Assembly: GCF_024112395.2 (NCBI RefSeq)
Contig: NZ_CP078013.2
Span: forward strand, 4,588,001 to 4,652,000
Source of the DNA: Pseudomonas pergaminensis
Lineage (GTDB): Bacteria; Pseudomonadota; Gammaproteobacteria; Pseudomonadales; Pseudomonadaceae
Length of the DNA stretch: 64,000 nucleotides
Direction: 5' to 3'
This document shows positions 18,076 through 27,002 of the stretch, piece after piece (within the stretch, counting starts at the first letter, position 1; each line of letters begins with the position of its first letter). Below the pieces are notes generated by a model. The model saw only the letters and a program-made list of their open reading frames with translations, searched no databases and was not told the DNA's origin. The position numbers and the translations under genes were made by a program.

Positions 18076-18126
18076 GAAACCGGCCATATCCGGCTGATGC
18101 CGTCCCATAAGGGCGAACACTGCAAC

Positions 18127-18260
18127 TGTGGCGAGCGGGCATGTCCCGCGTTGGGTTGCGAAGCAACCCTGGAAGGAGGAATGCGCGGAGTCAGGCCCTC
18201 TTCGGCCGCGGGTTTTGGGGCTGCTTCGCAGCCCAACGCGGGGCAAGCCCGCTCGCCACA
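18127..18260. repeat. REPIN: paired inverted REP elements
   Basis: TGTGGCGAGCGGGC at 18127-18140 is exactly complementary to GCCCGCTCGCCACA at 18247-18260. The inner parts (CGTTGGGTTGCGAAGCAACCC and GGGCTGCTTCGCAGCCCAACG) also match in inverted order. Two REPs facing each other over ~46 bp of spacer is the standard REPIN form. Confidence 0.75.
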
Positions 18261-18338
18261 GGGTACTTATCGTCAGTTCTACCTAACGACCTTGAAAGGG
18301 CTGCCCCTTACAACGACTCGCGCTTCCAGGCAGTGCTT

Positions 18339-18845
18339 TCAGCCACGCTTGGGCAACTTCCAATTCGGCCGAATAAAGTGGCAGGTATAGCCATTGGGAA
18401 TCCGCTCCAGATAATCCTGATGCTCCGGCTCCGCCTCCCAAAACGGCCCCGCCGGCTCGATCTCCGTCACCACCTTCCCCGGCCACAGCTTCGATGCATC
18501 CACGTCCGCCGCCGTATCTTCGGCCACCTCCCGCTGCTGCTCACTCAGGTAATAAATCGCCGAACGATAACTGGGCCCCAAATCATTGCCCTGCCGATTC
18601 GGCGTGCTCGGGTCATGGATCTGGAAAAAGAACTCCAGAATCTGCCGGTAGCTGATCACTGCCGGGTCGAACACGATTTCAATCGCTTCGGCGTGGTTGC
18701 CATGGTTGCGGTAGGTGGCATTCGGCACATCGCCGCCGGTGTAGCCGACGCGGGTGTGCAGCACGCCGGGGTAGCGGCGCAACAGGTCCTGCATGCCCCA
18801 GAAGCAACCGCCGGCGAGGATGGCGGTTTCGGTTGAGTTGGTCAT
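18339..18845 (-). CDS. msrA: Peptide-methionine (S)-S-oxide reductase
   Basis: A 168-aa MsrA with the catalytic motif GCFWG at residues 13-17 (Cys14 as nucleophile). VGYTGG and the substrate-pocket [19 protein letters not shown] follow. It repairs oxidised methionine in proteins. The short C-terminus without extra resolving cysteines suggests a one- or two-Cys mechanism. It is monocistronic. Confidence 0.95.
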   Translation of the reverse strand: MTNSTETAILAGGCFWGMQDLLRRYPGVLHTRVGYTGGDVPNATYRNHGNHAEAIEIVFDPAVISYRQILEFFFQIHDPSTPNRQGNDLGPSYRSAIYYLSEQQREVAEDTAADVDASKLWPGKVVTEIEPAGPFWEAEPEHQDYLERIPNGYTCHFIRPNWKLPKRG

Positions 18846-18939
18846 GGTCTGCCCTTGCGTTAAGTGAATACCTGCCTAGTTATGGGGCCGTGTTGGCCAA
18901 TAGCAAGATTTACGGTTTGTTACGCAGTGCGCCGGGAGC

Positions 18940-20286
18940 TCAGGGTTTGAAGTTTTTCATCAATTTGAACAGGTGGCCGGGCCAGATCCAGTGTGCTTGG
19001 GGCGGGTCGCGAGTCTCACCGAGAGCGTCCAGAAAGGTTTTGTTGGAAGCTTCACCGTCAGGCCCGTTCACGTTTGAAACCGGGTGAGTTGGAACGCTTG
19101 CTGGTTCCTCTGGCTTATAGACACGGCGGTTAGCCACATCCAGTACATAGCCGGCGGCCTTGCCGTATTCGGTGAGGTTCCACACCCCGTTGACGACTTC
19201 GAAGAGAGCCTCGGAGGGGGGGAGTTTTATGTCCTTGTGCGTGGTGGTGACGATATGGTCCGCCGCCTTGGCGTAGTTGAAGGTGACGTACTCACTGCCG
19301 AGGGGGGGTTGATCCGCACCTTCACTGGAGAATTTTTTCACCATACGCTCCAGGAACGGTATGCCGCCAAAGTGGGAGTACACCCCAATGCCCGGATCCA
19401 GGATGTGCTTCACAAAACCCGGGTCAATACGGCTGCTGCCGAGCGCTGAACTGGACAGTATCCGTGAAGCGATGGTGGCGTCCTCCGGCTTGAAATCGAA
19501 CGTCGTCCAATACTCATCGACGTAATAGCCATTATTGCTAATGAGTTGGCGACCGTCGCTGAAATAACGATAGTCAGCGAGTGCATAAACCAATCGGTCG
19601 ACGTGACGTAGATCCGCACCTTCTGAATGTGCATAAGCGTACATATCCGAGATCAAGGCACGGTCATCGAGGGTGAGAAAGTCGTTGCGATTTTGAGTGC
19701 CGTTTTCAAAGGTCGCGGGTGGAAGGGCAACGGGTGGTTCGCCATTGTGAAACATGCGCGAAATGAAGGTCTCACGACCGTTAATGGGGACTGGCTCAGG
19801 ATAAGAAACACCTGAAGGCGCCATCGACTGGACGGTTTCCCACGCCACCCTTCGCTCGTTAACCGTGAAGGCGCCGCCGTTGTCGCGGGCGATCAGGTTG
19901 AGTTGATCTCGCCCTAGTCCCTTGAAGGGGTTGCTGTCATGACCGTTGAGGAAACCGGTCGCTTGTCGCGCACGGGCCAGGAGTTCTGGGTCATTGGCCG
20001 TTGGAGTCTCTGCGTCGTGTTGTGCCTTGTTGGCGAAATACTGTTCGTCGGTGATGGGTTCTAGGGAGTCGGCGTTCTTTTGGCCAACGGGTGTCTCCGC
20101 CCGTTGTGCCGCATCACTCAGTTGACGCGCCAGGATTGAGACGGTGGTGGTGCCGGCATTACGTGTAGAGAGGGGAGCATCAGCCTGGGCGTTGTCAGGC
20201 GAGACTGTTGACGGAATAACAATGCCGCCGGATTCATTCATCACGCGACTGTTAGACGAGGGGGTATTAGGGCTGATAGTGATCAT
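18940..20286 (-). CDS. Uncharacterised 448-aa protein, possible secreted/effector-type protein
   Basis: No family was recognised with confidence. The N-terminal ~80 residues are Ser/Thr/Asn-rich and look disordered. A helical stretch follows (TVSILARQLSDAAQRAE), then a conserved-looking core with NPFKGLGRDQLNLIARDNGGAFTVNERR. There is no signal peptide or membrane segment. AAGGTGA lies 7 bp before the ATG. Codon use is less GC-biased than in the neighbours. The disordered N-terminus with no signal peptide resembles type III-secreted or similar effectors, but no secretion genes are nearby. Confidence 0.7.
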   Translation of the reverse strand: MITISPNTPSSNSRVMNESGGIVIPSTVSPDNAQADAPLSTRNAGTTTVSILARQLSDAAQRAETPVGQKNADSLEPITDEQYFANKAQHDAETPTANDPELLARARQATGFLNGHDSNPFKGLGRDQLNLIARDNGGAFTVNERRVAWETVQSMAPSGVSYPEPVPINGRETFISRMFHNGEPPVALPPATFENGTQNRNDFLTLDDRALISDMYAYAHSEGADLRHVDRLVYALADYRYFSDGRQLISNNGYYVDEYWTTFDFKPEDATIASRILSSSALGSSRIDPGFVKHILDPGIGVYSHFGGIPFLERMVKKFSSEGADQPPLGSEYVTFNYAKAADHIVTTTHKDIKLPPSEALFEVVNGVWNLTEYGKAAGYVLDVANRRVYKPEEPASVPTHPVSNVNGPDGEASNKTFLDALGETRDPPQAHWIWPGHLFKLMKNFKP

Positions 20287-20383
20287 TAGTATTCACCTTG
20301 CGTTAGGCATGTGAATGGTCATGTAAAAGTTTCTTACCTATCCAAATACCCGTAGCCAAATTGGCTGCGGGCATCACACCACA

Positions 20384-20872
20384 CTAATAGCTATATTTAA
20401 TTGTCACAGAATCAACGCCGGCAGGACGAGCGTAAGGTGGAGTGCCGCCCAATACCGTATGAAAAATCGTAACTTTTGAACCATGACCGAATGACTGATT
20501 GTTAAAATCCATCAGCACACCCGAAGAACTCGGAAAGATATCACGACAATCTTTTTCAGCACTGAAGGAGCGAAAGTAACACAGCTCAACCTTCTCACTC
20601 AGTGTCCCAGGATAGTACGTTGTACTCCACCGAATTTCTGATATCTGCTTGGGGTCTTGGAGTGTTCCTGAGGGAATATCCGCAGCCAGCACACTAAAGT
20701 TTGCGAATTCACGACTCGGCACAGTATTAGAATTGGACAGTACCAATACGGGAGTTGGTGCCACCGTTTTAGTAAAGACGCCCTCCGCCGCCAACACGGA
20801 ATTTTTTGTAAAAAAAGTTAAAACAACACCCACAGCAAGCCAAATCTTATTGATACTTTTCGAGCTCTTCAT
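20384..20872 (-). CDS. Uncharacterised small secreted protein
   Basis: A 162-aa protein starting at ATG 20872 with AGGGTGA six bases upstream; a GTG three codons earlier is less likely. It has a signal peptide (KSINKIWLAVGVVLTFFTKNSVLAA), then a Ser/Thr-rich domain of beta character with two cysteines about 15 residues apart (ELCYFRS, KDCRDIF) that could form a disulfide. Base composition is clearly AT-richer than the surroundings, which suggests recent transfer. No family was recognised. Confidence 0.65.
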   Translation of the reverse strand: MKSSKSINKIWLAVGVVLTFFTKNSVLAAEGVFTKTVAPTPVLVLSNSNTVPSREFANFSVLAADIPSGTLQDPKQISEIRWSTTYYPGTLSEKVELCYFRSFSAEKDCRDIFPSSSGVLMDFNNQSFGHGSKVTIFHTVLGGTPPYARPAGVDSVTIKYSY

Positions 20873-21116
20873 AATCTTCACCCTAGTTCACAAATTAATA
20901 CCTGAGATTCCAATCATTCCAGCAGTAGGAATCACACCACTACCCTTGCACGATTTTTCAACTCAAGTAAGGCACCCGCTTCCTAAAAACATGAAGCCCT
21001 TATCTGTAATACTTACAAGTAGGACTTTGTCAGTAACTTCCTAGTCCCGCCTCCCCTCTATTAAAAACCCCTGTTCCAAGGCATGATGCCGCCCTCACAT
21101 CAAGGACGATAAAACC

Positions 21117-22169
21117 GTGAAAACCACCCTCACCGCGCTGCTGTTGATTGGCTTGGCGATGCCTGCATTCGCCGACACCACGCCCATCGGCTTCAAGAGC
21201 ATCAACGTCCCTGATGCACAACGCCCGCTGCAAATGGTGGTCTGGTACCCCGCCGCCACCGCAGCTACGCCTGAGTTGATCCGCGATGACGCCGTGTTTT
21301 TCGGTGCCTTGGCAGTGCCCGATGCGCCGGCAGCGAGCGGCGAACATCCGCTGGTGGTGCTCTCCCACGGCTACGGCGGCAACTGGGGCAACCAGGTGTG
21401 GCTGGCCAGCGCCCTGGCCCATCAGGGTTACATCGTGGCGGCGGTCAACCATCCCGGCACCACCAGCAAGGATCGCAGCCCCCAGGCCGCTGCGCAGTTG
21501 TGGCAACGGCCCAGAGACTTGAGCCGGGCCATCGATGCGGTGATCGCCCAGCCGACGCAGTTCGGCACCGTGGCAAACAACCGTATCGCCGTGGTCGGCC
21601 ACTCCATCGGTGGCTGGACTGCCATGGAAATCGCCGGCGCGCGTTTCGACACGGACCTCTTCGCCCGCGACTGCAACACTCACCCTAAATTGGGCGGCTG
21701 CATTGGCTACCAGCAGATCAAACCCGCCGCGACACCGGCGGCGAAGGCCCAACTGGCCGCTGACCTGCGCGACCCACGCGTCGGCGCCGTGGTGACCCTG
21801 GACCTGGGCCTGTCGCGCGGCTTCACCGACGCCAGCCTGGCCGCCCTGCCGGTGCCGGCGCTGGTGATTGCGGGGGGCGTGCCAACGGAAGATATGGACC
21901 CCAACCTGGAGTCCGCCGATATGGTCAGGCGTATGCCAAAGGCCTCGACCGAGTATGTGGAGATCAGCGACGCTACGCACTTCAGCTTTATGTCGATCTG
22001 CAAGCCGGGTGGCATGGCGTTGATCGAAGAAGACTCGCCGGGCGATGGCATGATTTGCCGCGATGGCGAGGGGGCTCGGCCAAGGGCGGTGATTCAGCAA
22101 CAGGTGCTGGATCTGATCACCGGTTTTTTGGGGCGGACAGCGGCACGGCGCGCGGCGGCCGATTTTTAG
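21117..22169 (+). CDS. Secreted alpha/beta hydrolase, dienelactone-hydrolase/PAF-acetylhydrolase-like
   Basis: A 350-aa protein with a signal peptide (MKTTLTALLLIGLAMPAFA). The oxyanion region HPLVVLSHGYGGNWGN, nucleophile elbow GHSIGGW (Ser near residue 163) and a late His in SDATHFSFM form a complete hydrolase. It probably acts in the periplasm or outside on esters. No operon partner is apparent. Confidence 0.82.
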   Translation: MKTTLTALLLIGLAMPAFADTTPIGFKSINVPDAQRPLQMVVWYPAATAATPELIRDDAVFFGALAVPDAPAASGEHPLVVLSHGYGGNWGNQVWLASALAHQGYIVAAVNHPGTTSKDRSPQAAAQLWQRPRDLSRAIDAVIAQPTQFGTVANNRIAVVGHSIGGWTAMEIAGARFDTDLFARDCNTHPKLGGCIGYQQIKPAATPAAKAQLAADLRDPRVGAVVTLDLGLSRGFTDASLAALPVPALVIAGGVPTEDMDPNLESADMVRRMPKASTEYVEISDATHFSFMSICKPGGMALIEEDSPGDGMICRDGEGARPRAVIQQQVLDLITGFLGRTAARRAAADF

Positions 22170-22209
22170 CTGGTATCATCCCGGGCCTGTACAACCCGGG
22201 GAGAACCAC

Positions 22210-22371
22210 ATGAACCGCCAGAAAAAACTCCAGCAGCTCTTCAAGGAAAAAGCCAGGAAGGCCAACGCCAAATTGGCGCCGAAGAAGAAGGACAAGTACA
22301 TCAGCAAGGCAGACCGGGAAAAGCTCGCGGCCGAAGCTGCCCAGGACCCAAGCCTTTCCCCGGAAAGCTGA
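22210..22371 (+). CDS. DUF2986 family small basic protein
   Basis: A 53-aa protein, MNRQKKLQQLFKEKARKAN at the start and YISKADREKLAAE further on, matching the DUF2986 pattern. Very rich in Lys. GGGGAG lies 6 bp upstream of the ATG. It ends one base before the convergent YeeE/YedE gene. The function is unknown. Confidence 0.75.
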   Translation: MNRQKKLQQLFKEKARKANAKLAPKKKDKYISKADREKLAAEAAQDPSLSPES

Positions 22372-22372
22372 C

Positions 22373-23584
22373 TCAGCAACCGCTCAACGCCACCTGCCGC
22401 CGCTCCCCCGCAAAGAAAAACGGCCGCAACCGCACGCCCACGCTGTTGCCGATAAACGCCGCCACCAGCCATACCCAGCCATGCAGGCTGCCCGAGGCGA
22501 TGCCGCTGAAGTACGCGCCGATGTTGCAACCGTACGCCAGGCGCGAGCCGTAGCCGAGCAGCAGGCCGCCGATCACAGCCGCCACCAGCGAGCGCGCCGG
22601 AATCTTGAGGCTGGGGGCAAAGCGCCCGGCAAGGCCGGCGGCCAGCAGCGCACCGAGGACGATGCCGATGTCCATCACGCTGGTGATGTCTTCCCACACC
22701 GGCGCGGCCAGGGCCTTGGCATTGCCCGGCATCTGCCAGAACGCCCAGCTGGCCACGTCCACACCCAGGCCGCTGGCGACTTTGGCGCCCCACAGCGCGA
22801 ACGCCGAGGTGATGCCCCAGGGCCGTCCCGCCAGCGCCAGGGTGGCGTAGTTGAGCAGGGCCAGGCCGATGGCGCCCCACACCAGTGGCCACGGCCCGCG
22901 CAGAAAGCGGCGCAGGCCTCGGTGCTCACTTTTCACGCCCTCTTCCAATTGACCATGGCGACCCTTCTCCAGCCGTACGGTCACCAGCGCAATGATCGCG
23001 AACACCGCCAGGCTCAAGCCCAATGCCGGCACCACGCCGAAGCTCTTGACGATGGACACCGCCGGGAACGCCGGCAGCCCGAACCACCAGTCAACATGGT
23101 GCGTGGCGATCAACGAACCGCAGATAAAGAACAGCAACGTGACCAGCATGCGCGCATTGCCGCCGCCGACGGTGAACAGCGTACCCGACGCACAACCGCC
23201 GCCCAGCTGCATGCCGATGCCGAAAATAAATGCCCCGAACACCACCGACACCCCGGCCGGCGCCACCAGCCCGGTCACCGGCTGCCCGAACAGCGTGCCC
23301 GCCCCCAGCGCCGGGAAGAACAGCAGCACCGCCAGCGCCAGCATCACCATCTGCGCGCGCAAACCGGCGCCACGGCGATCATTGATGAACACGCGCCAGG
23401 CCGAAGTGAAACCGAAGGCGGCGTGGTAGAGGGTCAAGCCCAGTGCCGCGCCGACCACCAGCAACAACACCTGGTGCGAACCGACGCTGTTTTGCAGGAA
23501 CAGGGCGCCCAGCACCAGGATGATAAAGGCCACCAGCGGCGCGACGGGTTTGCGCGCGGGGGTGAGAGGCAGAGAGGTACTCAT
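22373..23584 (-). CDS. YeeE/YedE family transporter (thiosulfate/sulfur compound)
   Basis: A 403-aa membrane protein with about ten helices. The two Cys motifs diagnostic of the family are present: GGGCASGTLFTVGGG near residue 128 and YGCNIGAYFSG near 353. In characterised YeeE these cysteines relay thiosulfate through the membrane. No TusA-like partner is adjacent. The downstream DUF1289 gene is divergent. Confidence 0.88.
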   Translation of the reverse strand: MSTSLPLTPARKPVAPLVAFIILVLGALFLQNSVGSHQVLLLVVGAALGLTLYHAAFGFTSAWRVFINDRRGAGLRAQMVMLALAVLLFFPALGAGTLFGQPVTGLVAPAGVSVVFGAFIFGIGMQLGGGCASGTLFTVGGGNARMLVTLLFFICGSLIATHHVDWWFGLPAFPAVSIVKSFGVVPALGLSLAVFAIIALVTVRLEKGRHGQLEEGVKSEHRGLRRFLRGPWPLVWGAIGLALLNYATLALAGRPWGITSAFALWGAKVASGLGVDVASWAFWQMPGNAKALAAPVWEDITSVMDIGIVLGALLAAGLAGRFAPSLKIPARSLVAAVIGGLLLGYGSRLAYGCNIGAYFSGIASGSLHGWVWLVAAFIGNSVGVRLRPFFFAGERRQVALSGC

Positions 23585-23707
23585 GGGGAATCTCGGTCTG
23601 TTTGAAAGGAGTAGGCTGCGAGGGTGGCGAGTATACCCTTGTGTGTAGATAATCCCGGGATGCGTGTGGCCTGACGTCGCCCCTTTCCTCCATCAGCCGG
23701 TGAACCC

Positions 23708-23887
23708 GTGGCCAAAGACATCGAGAACCCGTGCGTTTCCCTCTGCCAGCTCAGCGGCGACCTCTGCGTCAGTTGCGGACGCACCAAGGATGACATCCGC
23801 AAATGGAAACGCATGAAACGCCCGGAGAAGATGGCGGCCGTACAGCGTGCGACACAGCGCCTCAAGGCGTTGAAAAAAGCCAGGTGA
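23708..23887 (+). CDS. DUF1289 family small cysteine-rich protein
   Basis: A 59-aa protein from a GTG start. It carries the DUF1289 pattern NPCVSLCQL followed by CVSCGRTKDDIRKWKRM, with four cysteines in a zinc- or iron-sulfur-knuckle arrangement and a basic C-terminal helix. The family is small and conserved in proteobacteria. Its role is unknown. Confidence 0.8.
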   Translation: MAKDIENPCVSLCQLSGDLCVSCGRTKDDIRKWKRMKRPEKMAAVQRATQRLKALKKAR

Positions 23888-23897
23888 GGCTGTTCAT

Positions 23898-23929
23898 GCA
23901 TCTGTGGCGAGCGGGCTTGCCACAGATGC
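23898..23929. terminator. Hairpin between convergent genes (REP-like)
   Basis: GCATCTGTGGC (23898-23908) and GCCACAGATGC (23919-23929) are perfectly complementary around GAGCGGGCTT. It sits just after the DUF1289 stop and before the end of the nuclease gene, so it can serve both. It has no long T-run. Confidence 0.55.
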
Positions 23930-23961
23930 CTGCTCACCACAATTGGCCCGCAAGATGGGGG

Positions 23962-24759
23962 TCAACCCCGCCCCACCGACCCCGACACCGGAAGATCACC
24001 CAGCAGCTTGAGCCCGGTGCTCTTCACAAACGTCGCGTAGTCCATCGGTTTCTGGATGCGCGTCTCGGCGTTGGGCAGCACATAGGCCCAGGCGCGCTTG
24101 CTGGAGGCGTCATACACCAGCTTGAACAACCGCGTCGGCACCCAGACCTTGTTGTGGCCGATGGTGCCGTAACCCGGGTCGAACAACGGGCCGGTGAACA
24201 CATACACGTCGCCACCGGCACGCACGGCAAACTTGCGCACGTCGGCCTCGACCTTGCTCCAGACCTTGCGGTTGTTGGTGGGGTCCTGGGGCACCATGTT
24301 CGACAGGGCAAAAGACTGCGCCATGGCGTGCGCGTCAGGCGCATCGGCGGCCGGGGCTTGGTGACCACGGTCCACGGCCGGGTGCTGGCTGCGGTAGTCG
24401 CTCAGCTCCGCGCGGCCACCCTGGGGAATGCGCGGGTCCGCATAGAACTGGTTGGTGCGCTCCTCGCCTTTGGCGTCTTTCAACTGCGCGGCATTCAAGC
24501 GCTCGACGACCACCAGCGGGGTCTTGCTGGTTTGCGAGTACAGCACCGCAAAGGTGTCCGAACACAGGGCCAGAGGCTTCATAGACGCCGGGACGGTGGC
24601 GGTGTTGATCGGTCTGGTGGCAGGAAAGAGTTGGGCGCAACCGTCAAACGAACTGCGCTGCTGGGTGGGGGTATAGGGATTGGCGAGGCTGCGTGCGTCT
24701 ACAGCGGTGGAGAGCAAAACGAGGGCCGACAGCCCGACTGCAACGTTGCGTAGGTACAT
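23962..24759 (-). CDS. Secreted DNA/RNA non-specific endonuclease (NucA/Serratia-nuclease family)
   Basis: A 265-aa protein with an N-terminal signal peptide (LRNVAVGLSALVLLSTAVDA). The DRGH motif (DRGHQAPAAD, His133 as general base) and the metal-site SNMVPQDPTNNRKVW identify the beta-beta-alpha-metal nuclease family. The role is likely extracellular or periplasmic nucleic-acid degradation. No immunity gene is adjacent, which fits export rather than a polymorphic toxin. Confidence 0.9.
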   Translation of the reverse strand: MYLRNVAVGLSALVLLSTAVDARSLANPYTPTQQRSSFDGCAQLFPATRPINTATVPASMKPLALCSDTFAVLYSQTSKTPLVVVERLNAAQLKDAKGEERTNQFYADPRIPQGGRAELSDYRSQHPAVDRGHQAPAADAPDAHAMAQSFALSNMVPQDPTNNRKVWSKVEADVRKFAVRAGGDVYVFTGPLFDPGYGTIGHNKVWVPTRLFKLVYDASSKRAWAYVLPNAETRIQKPMDYATFVKSTGLKLLGDLPVSGSVGRG

Positions 24760-24916
24760 GCGTTAGATCTTATGGTAAGGGTAAACGGACACGCGCGAAT
24801 ATTCGTGCGGGGCCTATGGACCCTCAGATACCTGTTTGGTGCCGCCAGGCTTTCGGTAAAGGTTGAACCTCTCCTACATGCAAGGGTTCAGAACCCTACA
24901 TCCTCGGAGGAATTTT

Positions 24917-25978
24917 ATGACCCAGACAGCCTTAGTCGTCGGCGCCAGCGGCATCGTTGGTAGCGCCATCACCCAATTACTGCTGGACAACCAATGGCAG
25001 GTTGCCGCGCTCTCACGCAGCCCCTCCCAGGTGCCCGGCGTGATCCCGATAAGCGCCGACTTACAATCCCCGGCCACCGTACAGCAGGCACTGACCGCGT
25101 TAAAACCCACCCACGTATTCATCACCACTTGGTCGCGCCAGGCCACGGAAGTCGAGAACATCCGCGTCAACGCCGCCATGGTGCGCAACGTGCTGGACGC
25201 CGTACGCCCCACCGGCAGTGTGCAACACGTAGCGCTGGTCACCGGGCTGAAGCACTACCTCGGCCCCTTTGAAAACTATGGCAAGGGCAGCCTGCCGCAA
25301 ACTCCGTTCCGCGAAGACCAAGGCCGCCTGGACGTGGAGAATTTCTACTACGCCCAGGAAGACGAAGTGTTCGCTGCGGCCGAGAAAGATGGTTTCACCT
25401 GGAGCGTGCACCGCCCGCACACCGTCACGGGTGTCGCTGTGGGCAATGCGATGAATATGGCGACCACCCTCGCCGTCTACGCCAGCGTGTGCAAATACAC
25501 CGGGCGCCCATTTGTGTTCCCAGGCTCCCGCGTGCAATGGGACAGCCTCACCGACATGACAGATGCGCGGCAATTGGCCCAGCAACAGCTATGGGCAGCC
25601 ACCACGTCAGCGGCTGCCAACCAGGCGTTCAACATCACCAATGGCGATGTTTTCCGCTGGCAATGGATGTGGGGGCAGATTGCCGATTACTTCGGCCTTG
25701 CACCAGCACCGTTCCCAGCCGCGCCCGCCCCACTCGAGCGCCAGATGGCCGACGACCAGGCCACTTGGAACCAGATCGCGGCGCAGTACGGGCTGAAAGA
25801 AGCCGACATCAGCCGACTCATTTCGCCATGGCACACCGACGCCGACCTGGGACGGCCGATCGAGGTGGTCACCGATATGTCCAAGAGCCGCCAACTGGGT
25901 TTCACCGCTTACCAGGCCAGCGACCAGGCCTTTTTCGACGTGTTCGATCAGTTGCGCGATGCACGGCTGATCCCTTGA
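24917..25978 (+). CDS. PRISE-type short-chain reductase (progesterone-5beta-reductase/iridoid synthase-like)
   Basis: A 353-aa SDR-related protein. Start ATG 24917 has GGAGG 7 bp upstream. The nucleotide-binding motif is GASGIVGSAI, and the region TGLKHYLGPFENYGKG with the conserved Lys/Tyr arrangement, then HRPHTVTGVAVGN, matches the PRISE family, which reduces activated enones. The 3' end overlaps the convergent kinase gene by 31 bp. Confidence 0.82.
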   Translation: MTQTALVVGASGIVGSAITQLLLDNQWQVAALSRSPSQVPGVIPISADLQSPATVQQALTALKPTHVFITTWSRQATEVENIRVNAAMVRNVLDAVRPTGSVQHVALVTGLKHYLGPFENYGKGSLPQTPFREDQGRLDVENFYYAQEDEVFAAAEKDGFTWSVHRPHTVTGVAVGNAMNMATTLAVYASVCKYTGRPFVFPGSRVQWDSLTDMTDARQLAQQQLWAATTSAAANQAFNITNGDVFRWQWMWGQIADYFGLAPAPFPAAPAPLERQMADDQATWNQIAAQYGLKEADISRLISPWHTDADLGRPIEVVTDMSKSRQLGFTAYQASDQAFFDVFDQLRDARLIP

Positions 25979-26994
25979 CTGGATAGCGGCAGCACGACCA
26001 CAAACTCGCTGCCCCTGCCGTGTCCTTCACTCATGCCCGTCACTGTACCGCCGTGGGCTTCGACCAGTTCGCGCACCACGGTCAAGCCAATACCCAGGCC
26101 GGCGCTGTTGAAACCGATGGCGTGGGCATCTTGCACATAAGGATCAAAAATGAACGGCAAGGCCTTGGCGGTCACGCCAATGCCGTTGTCGGCAATGCTG
26201 ATCTTCAGTTGCCCGGCCTCTACGCTCACCACCATCGCGATACGGCCAGCCGCTTGCGTGTACTTGGCTGCGTTGCCCAGCAGGTTGTGCAGGATCTGCG
26301 CAAGCCGTACGGGGTCGCCGTACAGGCTCGGGATAACATCCGGCAACACCACATCGAATTGCTGCTTTCGACCGATCATCACTGGGCTATAGGCCTCGAC
26401 AGCGGCATTCAGGATACGCAGCATGTCCACCTCGCGACGGTGGATGCGCAGCTTGCCGGTGCTGGCACGCGAGACATCCAGCAAGTCATCGACCAGTTGG
26501 GAAATATGCTGGACCTGGCCCTCTATCAATTCACGCATACGCGGCAGTTCGTCGCTGGGTAGCCGGACCATGCGCTCGGCAATCAGACTGATAGGCGTCA
26601 GCGGGTTGCGCAGTTCATGGGCGACCATCGCCAGGATGCGTTTCTGCTGACCTAACGCACGTTCGGCGGTGACCTGCAGGTCCTGGGCGCTGAGTGCGGC
26701 GAACACCAGTTGCGCATTGGCTTCGCGCAGCTTCTGGAACAGCAGTTGGTCCTCTACCTTCGGCGCCGCGACAGTGTCGGATTGGGCCAGGAGCAGTGCC
26801 AGCACCAACTGCTGGTTGGCCTCGATCAGTTGCTCGACATGCTGGGTATCCTCTAGGCGAGTGTTGGCGCCTTCCAGTTGTTGCTGCAGCGCAGCCAGTA
26901 CTGCACGGGCTTCAACGATTTTCTGGCCGAGCAGGAACAGCTCATGGGCCGCATTGGCCACTTTACGCGCGTCCTCTCCCGCCGAATTACTCAT
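25948..26994 (-). CDS. Soluble sensor histidine kinase, partner of a KaiC-like ATPase
   Basis: A 348-aa kinase with no membrane helix. Residues 1-118 form a long helical, probably coiled-coil input region. His126 lies in the H-box (MVAHELRNPLTPISLIAERM). The ATPase domain shows NLLGNAAKY, DNGIGV and GLGIGLTVVRELVEAHGG. It follows the KaiC-like gene by 8 bp. No response regulator is nearby, so its target is elsewhere. A soluble kinase encoded behind KaiC recalls SasA, but no KaiB-like N-domain is seen. Confidence 0.88.
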   Translation of the reverse strand: MSNSAGEDARKVANAAHELFLLGQKIVEARAVLAALQQQLEGANTRLEDTQHVEQLIEANQQLVLALLLAQSDTVAAPKVEDQLLFQKLREANAQLVFAALSAQDLQVTAERALGQQKRILAMVAHELRNPLTPISLIAERMVRLPSDELPRMRELIEGQVQHISQLVDDLLDVSRASTGKLRIHRREVDMLRILNAAVEAYSPVMIGRKQQFDVVLPDVIPSLYGDPVRLAQILHNLLGNAAKYTQAAGRIAMVVSVEAGQLKISIADNGIGVTAKALPFIFDPYVQDAHAIGFNSAGLGIGLTVVRELVEAHGGTVTGMSEGHGRGSEFVVVLPLSSQGISRASRN

Positions 26995-27002
26995 GGGTCA
27001 GT

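Noticed and set aside
18127..18260. The large inverted repeat as a CRISPR or transposon end
   Set aside because: Its sequence (GTGGCGAGCGGGC type) and pairing match REPIN elements, which explains it fully.
22481..23605. A 374-codon plus-strand frame
   Set aside because: Antisense to the YeeE/YedE transporter gene, which has clear motifs and helices.
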